A stretch of DNA of 22,450 nt from JBOFOR01 sp051654865 (GTDB lineage Bacteria; Bacillota; Clostridia; Peptostreptococcales; Peptostreptococcaceae). This document shows, piece after piece, positions 16,044 through 22,450 of the stretch (position 1 is the first letter of the stretch; each line of letters opens with the position of its first letter). The DNA is taken from assembly GCA_051654865.1 (NCBI GenBank), contig JBOFYV010000055.1, positions 1 to 22,450 of the forward strand. Direction: 5' to 3'. Below the pieces are notes generated by a model. The model ran no database searches and was not told the DNA's origin. It was given only the letters and a program-made list of their open reading frames with translations. A program made the translations under genes and the position numbers.

Positions 16044-17054
16044 GTGAGCGAACGGAAAAAATTAACAATAAAAGATATAGCCTTAAAAGCTAATACTTCA
16101 AAAACGACAGTATCCTTCTATTTAAATGGGAAATTTGAGAAAATGTCTGAAGAAACAAAGAAAAGAATTGAGCAAGTAATTGAAGAAACTAATTACAGTC
16201 CAAATATAATGGCTCAAAGTCTAAAATCAAAAAAGTCACGTTTAATAGGGGTTATCGTTGCGGATATAACACATCCTTTTAGCAACAATATAGTAAAAGG
16301 GATAGATGAAATAGCTAAAAAAGAAGATTATCAAATTATAGTAGGGAATAGTAATTTCGAATATTCAAATGAAAAAAAATATATTGATAGAATGCTAGAT
16401 ATGGGGGTAGATGGATTTATCATACAACCTACTATGGAATTTAGTAAACTTTCTACATATATTGAAAAAATGGGAAAAAAAATAGTTTATATAGATACTG
16501 TTACACCAGAGTTTAAAGGTAAGTGTGTAAAAACAAATAATTACGATATAACATATAAAGCTATAACTCAACTTTATAATAGAGGATATGAGGAATTTAT
16601 ATTTATATCAGAAAGTCTAGATACTAAAATTACAAGAGTAGAGAGAAGAAATGGGTTTGTAGATGCATTAGAAGCGGTAGGTGCTAATAAGCATATAGTA
16701 ATGCCTGAGATACAAATATCTTACAAAGACTTAAGTAAAGAATTGATAAAGTATGTAAATATAAGTAAAAAAGTAGTTATATTTGCAGCTCATGGTAAAA
16801 TGCTACAAAAAGTATTTAAAGCCACAAAATATATAGGGTGGGATATACCAAAGCAAGTTGGAATAATTGGATTTGACAATTTAGATTGGTCGCTTTATGC
16901 ATCACCATCAGTAACAACCATTGATCAACCTACATATCAAGAAGGAAAACATGCAACAAAATTACTAATAGATATGATAGAAAATAGAGAAAGTGTTTTA
17001 GATTCAGTAGTATTTGATTGTAGCATAACATGGAAAGAGTCAACCGACTTATAG
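16044..17054 (+). CDS. LacI-family transcriptional regulator (KdgR/RegR-like)
   Basis: 336 residues with a GTG start, 7 nt after AGGAGG (16031-16036). The N-terminal helix-turn-helix and hinge run from about residue 5 to 60: TIKDIALKANTSKTTVSFYLNGK, then SPNIMAQSLKSKKS. The rest is a periplasmic-binding-protein-like effector domain. The VSFYLNGK recognition-helix variant resembles KdgR-type LacI proteins of Firmicutes, which respond to 2-keto-3-deoxygluconate or related intermediates. The pneumococcal hyaluronan locus also ends in a LacI-family gene (regR). Context makes it the likely repressor of the PL8 gene and the kduI operon, through the dyads at 2460-2487 and 6616-6643. The inducer is not known from sequence; an unsaturated disaccharide or a keto-deoxy acid is plausible. 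Confidence 0.9.
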   Translation: MSERKKLTIKDIALKANTSKTTVSFYLNGKFEKMSEETKKRIEQVIEETNYSPNIMAQSLKSKKSRLIGVIVADITHPFSNNIVKGIDEIAKKEDYQIIVGNSNFEYSNEKKYIDRMLDMGVDGFIIQPTMEFSKLSTYIEKMGKKIVYIDTVTPEFKGKCVKTNNYDITYKAITQLYNRGYEEFIFISESLDTKITRVERRNGFVDALEAVGANKHIVMPEIQISYKDLSKELIKYVNISKKVVIFAAHGKMLQKVFKATKYIGWDIPKQVGIIGFDNLDWSLYASPSVTTIDQPTYQEGKHATKLLIDMIENRESVLDSVVFDCSITWKESTDL

Positions 17055-17085
17055 CCTTGGATTAATCCAGGGCTTTTATTATTTT
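17052..17085 (+). terminator. Intrinsic terminator overlapping the regulator's stop codon
   Basis: AGCCTTGGATT pairs with AATCCAGGGCT (about 17053-17074), followed by TTTATTATTTT. The hairpin begins within the TAG stop codon. The core matches the hairpins at 320 and 2233. Confidence 0.88.
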
Positions 17086-17097
17086 ATTAACTCAATA

Positions 17098-17125
17098 TTA
17101 ACATAACATTAATATTTATTTAACA
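17098..17125 (+). promoter_or_regulatory. PHO-box-like direct repeats upstream of the alkaline phosphatase gene
   Basis: TTAACA (17098-17103), TTAATA (17109-17114) and TTAACA (17120-17125) repeat with an exact 11-bp period, the layout of Gram-positive PhoP binding sites. A possible -10 (TTTAAT, 17140-17145) follows 14 bp later, so the last repeat would lie near the -35 position. Induction by phosphate starvation is inferred. Confidence 0.7.
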
Positions 17126-17185
17126 AAATAGCTTTAAACTTTAATTGAGCAATAAAAATTTTGTATAAAAAAGGGGAATGAAATA

Positions 17186-18709
17186 ATGAAGAGGCCACAA
17201 AAATTTGCAATCATATTATTATCTGCAACAATAGCAACATCTGTATTAACAGGATGCCAATCTACAAACAATACCCAAACAGATGTGGAAACAAAAACAC
17301 AAGTACAACAAGCCAGCATAAAAAAACCAAAATACATATTTCTGTTCATAGGTGATGGAATGTCACACACACAAGTAAACGCAGCACAAGTATACAATGG
17401 AACAATCGCAAACAAAAATAAAGTAGAATTAGAAAAACTAGGATTCACTCAATTCCCAGTAGTAGGTAATGTGACAACACAAGACTCAACTTCATTTGCA
17501 CCAGATTCAGCATCTACAGCAACATCTATAGCCGGTGGAGTAAAAACTCATAGTGGAGTAATAGGACTTCATGCAGACAAAACAACTAAAACAGAAACTA
17601 TCGCAGAAAAACTTAAAAAAGATGGGTATAAAGTAGGTATAGTAAGCAGCGTAACACTAAATCATGCTACACCAGCTGCATTTTATGCACATACTGAATC
17701 TAGAGGAAATTATTATGATATAGCAAAGCAAATGAGTGATAGTAATTTTGACTACTTTGCAGGTGGGTCACTAGATAGTGCAAAAGGTGAAGATGAAAAA
17801 CAAAAAGATGCTTATGAAATACTAAAAGAAAAAGGATATAATGTTACAAATGATAAAGAAGAAATACTCAAACTAGATAGTAAAAGTGAAAAAGTATATG
17901 CTATAAATCCAGAACTTCAAGGTGGAGCAATGGAATATGATATAGATAGTGACAAGGATTCGTTAGTTTTAAAGGACTTTGTAAAAAAAGGGATTGATGT
18001 ATTAGATAATGATAAAGGATTTTTTATGATGGTTGAATCAGGTAAAGTTGACTGGGCTGGTCATGCTAATGATGCAAAAAGTAACATAGGGGATACTATA
18101 GCATTTGATGAAGCAATAGCTGAGGCTGTAGAGTTTTACAATGAAAATCCAGAGGATACGTTAATACTTGTAACAGGAGATCATGAAACAGGTGGTATGT
18201 CTATAGGACAAGCAACAACTGGATATGATACTGCATTTGACTTATTACAAAATCAAAAAATATCATATGAAGCATTCGATGAGTTATTAAATAAATTTAA
18301 AGAAGAAAATAAGAATGCTAAGTTTAAAGATGTTCTTCCTATGATAAAGGAAAACTTTGGGCTTATAACTAAGGATGATAAAGATTCATCTAAAAAAGAA
18401 AATGAAATGTTAGTACTATCGGATTATGAATATAAAAAACTAGAAGTAGCATTTAAAGAGACTATGAAAGAATCAGATAAAAGGGAAGAGAGTATAGAAA
18501 CAGATATTTTATATGGTGGATATGAGCCGTTAACAGTAACACTAACTCATATATTAAACAACAAAGCAGGAATAGGGTGGACGTCTTATTCTCATACAGG
18601 GGTACCAGTACCATTATATGCTAAAGGTGTAAATGAAGAAATGTTTAATGGTTCATATGATAATACAGATATATTTAAAAAGTTAGTAGAGATGTGTGGT
18701 TTAAAGTAA
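17186..18709 (+). CDS. Alkaline phosphatase, lipoprotein (PhoA family)
   Basis: 507 residues. The N terminus is a lipoprotein signal ending in VLTGC, giving lipidated Cys24, so the enzyme should sit on the outer membrane face. PhoA-type sites are complete: D57 in IGDGM, nucleophile S108 in APDSASTAT, SSVTLNHATPAAFYAH, the metal-site segments GHANDA and TGDHETGG, and YSHTGVPVPLYAKG near the C terminus. It hydrolyses phosphate monoesters outside the cell to release phosphate. GGGG at 17173-17176 precedes the ATG. The upstream PHO-box-like repeats fit phosphate control, which separates this gene from the glycosaminoglycan genes to its left. The YibE/F-family gene begins 3 nt after the stop. Confidence 0.93.
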   Translation: MKRPQKFAIILLSATIATSVLTGCQSTNNTQTDVETKTQVQQASIKKPKYIFLFIGDGMSHTQVNAAQVYNGTIANKNKVELEKLGFTQFPVVGNVTTQDSTSFAPDSASTATSIAGGVKTHSGVIGLHADKTTKTETIAEKLKKDGYKVGIVSSVTLNHATPAAFYAHTESRGNYYDIAKQMSDSNFDYFAGGSLDSAKGEDEKQKDAYEILKEKGYNVTNDKEEILKLDSKSEKVYAINPELQGGAMEYDIDSDKDSLVLKDFVKKGIDVLDNDKGFFMMVESGKVDWAGHANDAKSNIGDTIAFDEAIAEAVEFYNENPEDTLILVTGDHETGGMSIGQATTGYDTAFDLLQNQKISYEAFDELLNKFKEENKNAKFKDVLPMIKENFGLITKDDKDSSKKENEMLVLSDYEYKKLEVAFKETMKESDKREESIETDILYGGYEPLTVTLTHILNNKAGIGWTSYSHTGVPVPLYAKGVNEEMFNGSYDNTDIFKKLVEMCGLK

Positions 18710-18712
18710 CAA

Positions 18713-19888
18713 ATGAATAAGCCAAATATGAAATATAACATTAAAAAATTCTTCAAAAACAGAAATGTAGTGTTTTCTATAATATGTATCCTAGCAATAG
18801 TTGTATTGCTATTATTACCAACTGGATTTGAAAAGCAAATATATAAAAATTCAGAAAGTGTAAAAGCGAAGGTAGTATCTGTAGATAATTCTAATGTTCA
18901 TAGTATAGGTATGGTAAAGCAAGGGGAGCAAAAGTGTGATATAGAGATACTAAATGGGACATTCAAGGGAGAGAAGGTCAAAGGGGTAAACTTGTTAAGC
19001 GGAAAGTTAGAAGAAGATAAGATATTTAAAGTAAATGATAAAGCATTTGTTCTTATAGAGAAAAATGAGAATAATAAATTTATCTTTGCAAATATGATAG
19101 ACCATTATAGACTAGATAAGGAAGTATTATTAATAGGTTTATTTGTAATAGTGCTTGTAATATTTTCGGGAAGTACTGGAGTTAGAACAATAATATCTTT
19201 TACTTTTACGTTGGTATGTATATTTAAATTATTTATACCGATGTTACTTAAAGGATATCATCCGATATTTTTAGCTCTTACAATAGGGATTATAATATCT
19301 GTTGTAACACTAATATTAGTAGGAGGATTTACTACAAAGGCATACTGTGCAATAATTGGAACAGTGTTAGCATCTCTGATTACTTGTATATTAGCAATAG
19401 TATTTGGAGATATATTCAAAATACATGGATCTGTAATGCAGTGGTCAGAATCTTTACTTTATGCAGGATATCAAAATCTAGATTTAACACTTATATACCA
19501 AGCTGGAATATACTTATCATGTTCGGGAGCAATTCTAGATTTAAGTATAGATATATCAGCTGCAATTGATGAATTAGTGGATAAAAAACCTGATATATCA
19601 AGTAAAGAAATTTTATTTTCAGGACTTACCATTGGAAAATCTATAGTAGGTTCTCAAACTACAACTTTATTACTTGCTTATATGGGAAGTTTTATAGCCG
19701 TTATGATGGTATATATGGCACAAGGAACTCCTATTATGAGTATACTTAATACAAAGTTCATATCGTCTGAGATTTTACATACATTTGTAGGATGTATAGG
19801 TCTTGTTATAGTATCTCCTCTTACATCTATGATTTGTAGCTATGTTTATACTTCTAAATATAAAAAAGAAAATATTTTAACAAATTAA
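18713..19888 (+). CDS. YibE/F-family integral membrane protein
   Basis: 391 residues. One hydrophobic segment lies near residues 19-38. A soluble beta-rich extracytoplasmic part follows (about 45-138, with QKCDIEILNGTFKGEKV and VNDKAFVLIEK). About six or more further transmembrane segments run from 141 to the C terminus. The pattern, including SGSTGVRTIISF and the SIDISAAIDEL segment, fits the YibE/F family, whose function is unknown. No Shine-Dalgarno is visible before ATG 18713, only 3 nt after the phosphatase stop, so translation is probably coupled; ATG 18728 is an alternative start. Co-transcription with the phosphatase suggests control by the same PHO-box-like repeats, but a role in phosphate metabolism is only an inference. 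Confidence 0.82.
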   Translation: MNKPNMKYNIKKFFKNRNVVFSIICILAIVVLLLLPTGFEKQIYKNSESVKAKVVSVDNSNVHSIGMVKQGEQKCDIEILNGTFKGEKVKGVNLLSGKLEEDKIFKVNDKAFVLIEKNENNKFIFANMIDHYRLDKEVLLIGLFVIVLVIFSGSTGVRTIISFTFTLVCIFKLFIPMLLKGYHPIFLALTIGIIISVVTLILVGGFTTKAYCAIIGTVLASLITCILAIVFGDIFKIHGSVMQWSESLLYAGYQNLDLTLIYQAGIYLSCSGAILDLSIDISAAIDELVDKKPDISSKEILFSGLTIGKSIVGSQTTTLLLAYMGSFIAVMMVYMAQGTPIMSILNTKFISSEILHTFVGCIGLVIVSPLTSMICSYVYTSKYKKENILTN

Positions 19889-19935
19889 AAATAAGGCCAT
19901 GAACAATATAACGTTTCATGGTCTTATTTAATTTA
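19889..19935 (+). terminator. Terminator-like hairpin after the YibE/F gene
   Basis: AAATAAGGCCATGAA (19889-19903) pairs with TTCATGGTCTTATTT (19915-19929), 15 bp with one G-U pair. The stem's 3' arm ends in TTATTT and AATTTAAT follows. It begins at the base after the stop codon. Confidence 0.78.
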
Positions 19936-20009
19936 ATAAAATTTGAATTTATATATAATATAGGGCTATAATTTTATTAAAGGAATTATTCAAAGGAAGT
20001 GAGCTCTTT

Positions 20010-20459
20010 ATGGAATATATATTAGGATTAGGAATACTAGCACTTATAGGAAGTAAATTTATAAAAAATGTAATGAATAGTATTGTATTTATAGGAATAA
20101 TAATTGTGTCAATAGCAGTAGCATATGTATATAAAATACCTTATATGATAAGCTTGTGCTTATGTATATTAGTAAAGTATGGCTTGTTTGATTTTATAGT
20201 TAATATAAAAAATCTAAGCAAATCTATAATAAAATCAAGAAAAAGATACAATGAAGGATACCTTCAAAAACTGGTAAACATATTAATAAACTGCAATTAT
20301 TTATTATTTGCACTTATATGCTACATATTATTAGCCAAAGAATTAATAAATAATTATATTACAAAGTCAACAGAAGAAGCTTTGGTAGCATCAATTATTG
20401 TGGTATTAAGTGTGAAGATATTAAGAAAGATATTAGACAAAACAGCCAATCGATACTAA
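20010..20459 (+). CDS. Small integral membrane protein of unknown function
   Basis: 149 residues, not recognised. About four hydrophobic segments are visible: residues about 2-17, 23-42 and 47-65 before a basic middle part (KNLSKSIIKSRKRYNEGY), then about 92-111, with a final hydrophobic stretch near 124-136 and a basic end. The ATG has a GGAAGTGAG ribosome site 7-15 nt upstream. It stands alone between the terminator of the YibE/F gene and the alcohol dehydrogenase gene. Codon and base use resemble the neighbours. The reading frame is likely real because of its length, ribosome site and coherent membrane pattern. Confidence 0.7.
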   Translation: MEYILGLGILALIGSKFIKNVMNSIVFIGIIIVSIAVAYVYKIPYMISLCLCILVKYGLFDFIVNIKNLSKSIIKSRKRYNEGYLQKLVNILINCNYLLFALICYILLAKELINNYITKSTEEALVASIIVVLSVKILRKILDKTANRY

Positions 20460-20584
20460 ATATCTAACTATATTTGAAATATTGTACAACGTCAGTATTT
20501 ATTGTAATATATAATAAGCAATAAAGATTAAAACACTTATAATAGATGCATATTTTGAAAAAGAAACTGACAAAGAGGTGACAA

Positions 20585-21748
20585 ATGAATAACTTTGAAT
20601 GGAGCTTTAATACCAAAATAATATTTGGAGAAGATAGTGAAAAGAATATAGGAAATGAATGTATAAAATACGGAAAAAAAGCATTAATAGTTAGAAGTAA
20701 TGGAAATTATATAAAAAACTCAGATCTAATAAAAAATATAAGAAGGTCTCTAGAGGATAATAATATACAGTACATAGAATTATTTGGAATAGTTCAAAAT
20801 CCAACTATAGATAAAGTAAGAGAAGGCGTAAAAATATGTAAAGATGAGAATATAGATATGATAATAGCAGTAGGTGGAGGCAGTATAGTAGATACAGCTA
20901 AAGCTATATCAGCAGGAGCAAACTATAATGGAGATGTATGGGATTTATTCACAGAAAATATACAAATAACTAGTACAATACCTGTAGGTGTAGTTGTAAC
21001 AATAGCGGCTTCAGGTAGTGAAGGTAGTATAGGTGCAGTAATTACAAATCCTAAAACTAATTCAAAATACGATATATTAAGCCCTTTATTAAGACCTAAG
21101 TTTGCAATATTAAATCCAAAAGTTACTTTATCTACATCAAACTATCAAACTTCTTGTGGAGTAGTAGATATACTATCTCATGCGATGGAGAGGTATTTTA
21201 CAGATACTAAGAATGTAGAGTTAACAGATAGATTAGGAGAAGCTTTAATGAAAACTGTAGTAAACAATGGATTAAAGTTAGTAACAAATCCAAAGGACTA
21301 TAATGCTAGATGTGAAATAATGTGGGCTAGTACCTTAGCACACAACGGACTATTAGATACAGGAAGAAATAGTTGTTGGGCATCTCATATGATAGCTACT
21401 GAATTAAGTGCATTTTATAATACAACTCATGGTGCTTCATTATCTATTATAATCCCTGCTTGGATGAAATACGTATATAAAAATGATGTAAATAGATTTG
21501 CTAGGTTTGCTAAAGAAGTATTTGATATAGAATACAATGAACAAGACTTAACTATTACAGCTGAAAATGGAATCAAAGAAATAATTAAATTCTTCAAGTC
21601 ACTAGGAATGCCAACTACACTGAAGGAATTAGACATAGACAATAAAAACTTTGATTTAATGGCAAATCAAGCCACTAGATTTGGGAATATAGGATGTATA
21701 AGATCACTAGATAGAAATGATGTAAAAAATATATTAGAAATGGCATAA
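20585..21748 (+). CDS. Iron-containing alcohol dehydrogenase (butanol dehydrogenase-like, group III)
   Basis: 387 residues, full length for group III Fe-dependent alcohol dehydrogenases of the BDH/YqhD type. The NAD(P)-binding motif is VGGGSIVDTAKAIS near residue 97. The metal site is seen in VVDILSHAMERYF (Asp and His) and in the C-terminal half in CWASHMIATELSAFYNTTHG (two His). It interconverts aldehydes and alcohols with NAD(P)H in the cytoplasm; butanal or another short aldehyde is usual for such clostridial enzymes, but the substrate cannot be read from the sequence. GAGGTG at 20575-20580 supports the ATG. TATAAT at 20538-20543 may be the -10, without a good -35. No Rex-type palindrome was seen upstream. 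Confidence 0.92.
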   Translation: MNNFEWSFNTKIIFGEDSEKNIGNECIKYGKKALIVRSNGNYIKNSDLIKNIRRSLEDNNIQYIELFGIVQNPTIDKVREGVKICKDENIDMIIAVGGGSIVDTAKAISAGANYNGDVWDLFTENIQITSTIPVGVVVTIAASGSEGSIGAVITNPKTNSKYDILSPLLRPKFAILNPKVTLSTSNYQTSCGVVDILSHAMERYFTDTKNVELTDRLGEALMKTVVNNGLKLVTNPKDYNARCEIMWASTLAHNGLLDTGRNSCWASHMIATELSAFYNTTHGASLSIIIPAWMKYVYKNDVNRFARFAKEVFDIEYNEQDLTITAENGIKEIIKFFKSLGMPTTLKELDIDNKNFDLMANQATRFGNIGCIRSLDRNDVKNILEMA

Positions 21749-21752
21749 CTAT

Positions 21753-21790
21753 AAAAAAGAATAGAACCTATATAGGTTCTATTCTTCGCT
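21753..21790. terminator. 30-bp perfect palindrome between convergent genes, bidirectional terminator
   Basis: AAGAATAGAACCTAT (21757-21771) and its exact reverse complement (21772-21786) form one uninterrupted palindrome. Read on the minus strand, a T-run (complement of A53-A58) follows, a good terminator for the minus-strand gene, whose stop codon lies inside the palindrome. On the plus strand the tail CGCTTTG is weaker. Confidence 0.85.
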
Positions 21791-22228
21791 TTGTAAAGTA
21801 TTACTCCAAGATAGCCATTCCTTAAAGAACAACACACCCGCTACAAATAATGCACTTCCTATACCAATATAAACTGGTGACCAGTATAGAGGATTAATAA
21901 ATGACATAGATCTAATAGTTATACCGAGTGTCATCATAAATGCCATTATTAAATAGCTTTTAACATCAAAGAAAGAAAATAAACATAATTTTTCTTGATC
22001 TTTGTTTGATATTCTATCTCTATGTTTTGATACCATTTTTTTGAATATGAAATTAAAAAATATATAAAAAACACTAATTGCAACGATTAATGAAATTATA
22101 ACGTATTTTTGTTCTCTAAAAAGAACCTCTAAACCTAAAAGTGAAACCATAGTTCCTGCCATTAACCATACTAGTGATGCTATTACTAATAAATTACGTT
22201 TATTAATTCTTGGTGTAAAATCACTCAT
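21779..22228 (-). CDS. Small integral membrane protein of unknown function
   Basis: 149 residues on the minus strand, with four predicted membrane segments: about 14-34, 41-61, 91-106 and 117-134. They are separated by a basic cytoplasmic-type stretch (KKMVSKHRDRISNKDQEK). The family was not recognised. The start chosen is ATG at 22228, because GGAGA (22240-22236) lies 7 nt before it. An in-frame ATG at 22246 would add six residues, but it has no ribosome site and would place that GGAGA inside the coding sequence. The gene converges on the alcohol dehydrogenase gene and diverges from a gene beyond the right edge. Confidence 0.75.
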   Translation of the reverse strand: MSDFTPRINKRNLLVIASLVWLMAGTMVSLLGLEVLFREQKYVIISLIVAISVFYIFFNFIFKKMVSKHRDRISNKDQEKLCLFSFFDVKSYLIMAFMMTLGITIRSMSFINPLYWSPVYIGIGSALFVAGVLFFKEWLSWSNTLQSEE

Positions 22229-22383
22229 ACTTACATCTCCATTCATTTTAGTTTGTATGCTAACTATTTAATATAATAATACCCGCTATAAAGTATTTTA
22301 AACAGCTAAGCAATAAACTTATCTGTAAATTAAGATTAAAAATAAAGTAAATATATAGAAATAATTAGATATAAAATTAATAC

Positions 22384-22450
22384 TTTTCAGTTTAATTAAT
22401 AAAAAGTATAGTAAAATGTAAATATACACCAATTATAATGATAAGGAGGT
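22384..22450 (+). promoter_or_regulatory. Possible promoter and strong Shine-Dalgarno for a gene beyond the right edge
   Basis: AAGGAGGT at 22443-22450 is a near-perfect ribosome binding site at the very end of the window, so a plus-strand gene should start within about 10 nt. A candidate promoter is TTTTCA (22384-22389), 17 bp, TATAGT (22407-22412). A TATAAT at 22434-22439 is too close to the ribosome site. The rest of 22247-22383 shows nothing I can name. Confidence 0.5.

Noticed and set aside
19384..19569. Open frame of 61 codons inside the YibE/F gene on the same strand
   Set aside because: It lies wholly within a well-supported membrane protein gene in another frame, with no ribosome site of its own.
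1..22450. CRISPR arrays, tRNA or rRNA genes, insertion sequences, transposases, attachment sites, phage genes
   Set aside because: No repeat-spacer pattern, no RNA gene fold, no transposase or integrase frame was seen; the locus shows no boundaries of a mobile element.

Overview
The window comes from an AT-rich, low-GC Gram-positive anaerobe of the Clostridia. AGGGGG and AGGAGG ribosome binding sites, heavy ATA/AGA codon use, a reverse-rubrerythrin tail at the left edge and a cre-like site of the Clostridioides difficile type all point to a Peptostreptococcaceae-like genome. The genus cannot be fixed from the sequence alone.

The core (about 2.4-17.1 kb) is a glycosaminoglycan (hyaluronan/chondroitin) utilisation locus. 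A large secreted family 8 polysaccharide lyase cuts the polymer outside the cell. Next to it lies one long operon: kduI, ugl (GH88 unsaturated glucuronyl hydrolase), a four-gene mannose-family PTS (IIB-IIC-IID-IIA), kduD, a KDPG aldolase gene (eda) and kdgK. After an intrinsic terminator come a cytoplasmic heparinase II/III-type lyase and a LacI-family regulator. The proposed flow is: PL8 releases unsaturated disaccharides, the PTS imports them, and Ugl splits off the unsaturated uronic acid. KduI and KduD convert this to 2-keto-3-deoxygluconate, KdgK phosphorylates it, and the aldolase yields pyruvate and glyceraldehyde-3-phosphate. Amino-sugar genes and sulfatases are absent from the window.

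Regulation is visible. The PL8 gene and the kduI operon each have a near-consensus promoter (TTGACA-17-TAGAAT) with a cre-like box inside the spacer. Just past the predicted transcription start, both carry an almost identical 28-bp dyad made of two operator-like units (TAAAACGGTTTA and TAAAACKGTTTTA). A further inverted copy of the unit lies in a hairpin between the two genes. The LacI-family protein at the end of the locus is the obvious candidate ligand.

Left flank: the 3' end of a reverse-rubrerythrin gene, a terminator, then a solute-binding lipoprotein of the LplA/AlgQ type behind a good cre-like site. No ABC permease genes accompany it.

Right flank: an alkaline phosphatase lipoprotein behind three PHO-box-like repeats at exact 11-bp spacing, a YibE/F-family membrane protein 3 nt downstream, a small unrecognised membrane protein, an iron-containing alcohol dehydrogenase, and a convergent small membrane protein gene on the minus strand. 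The window ends on a strong Shine-Dalgarno sequence for a gene that starts beyond it.
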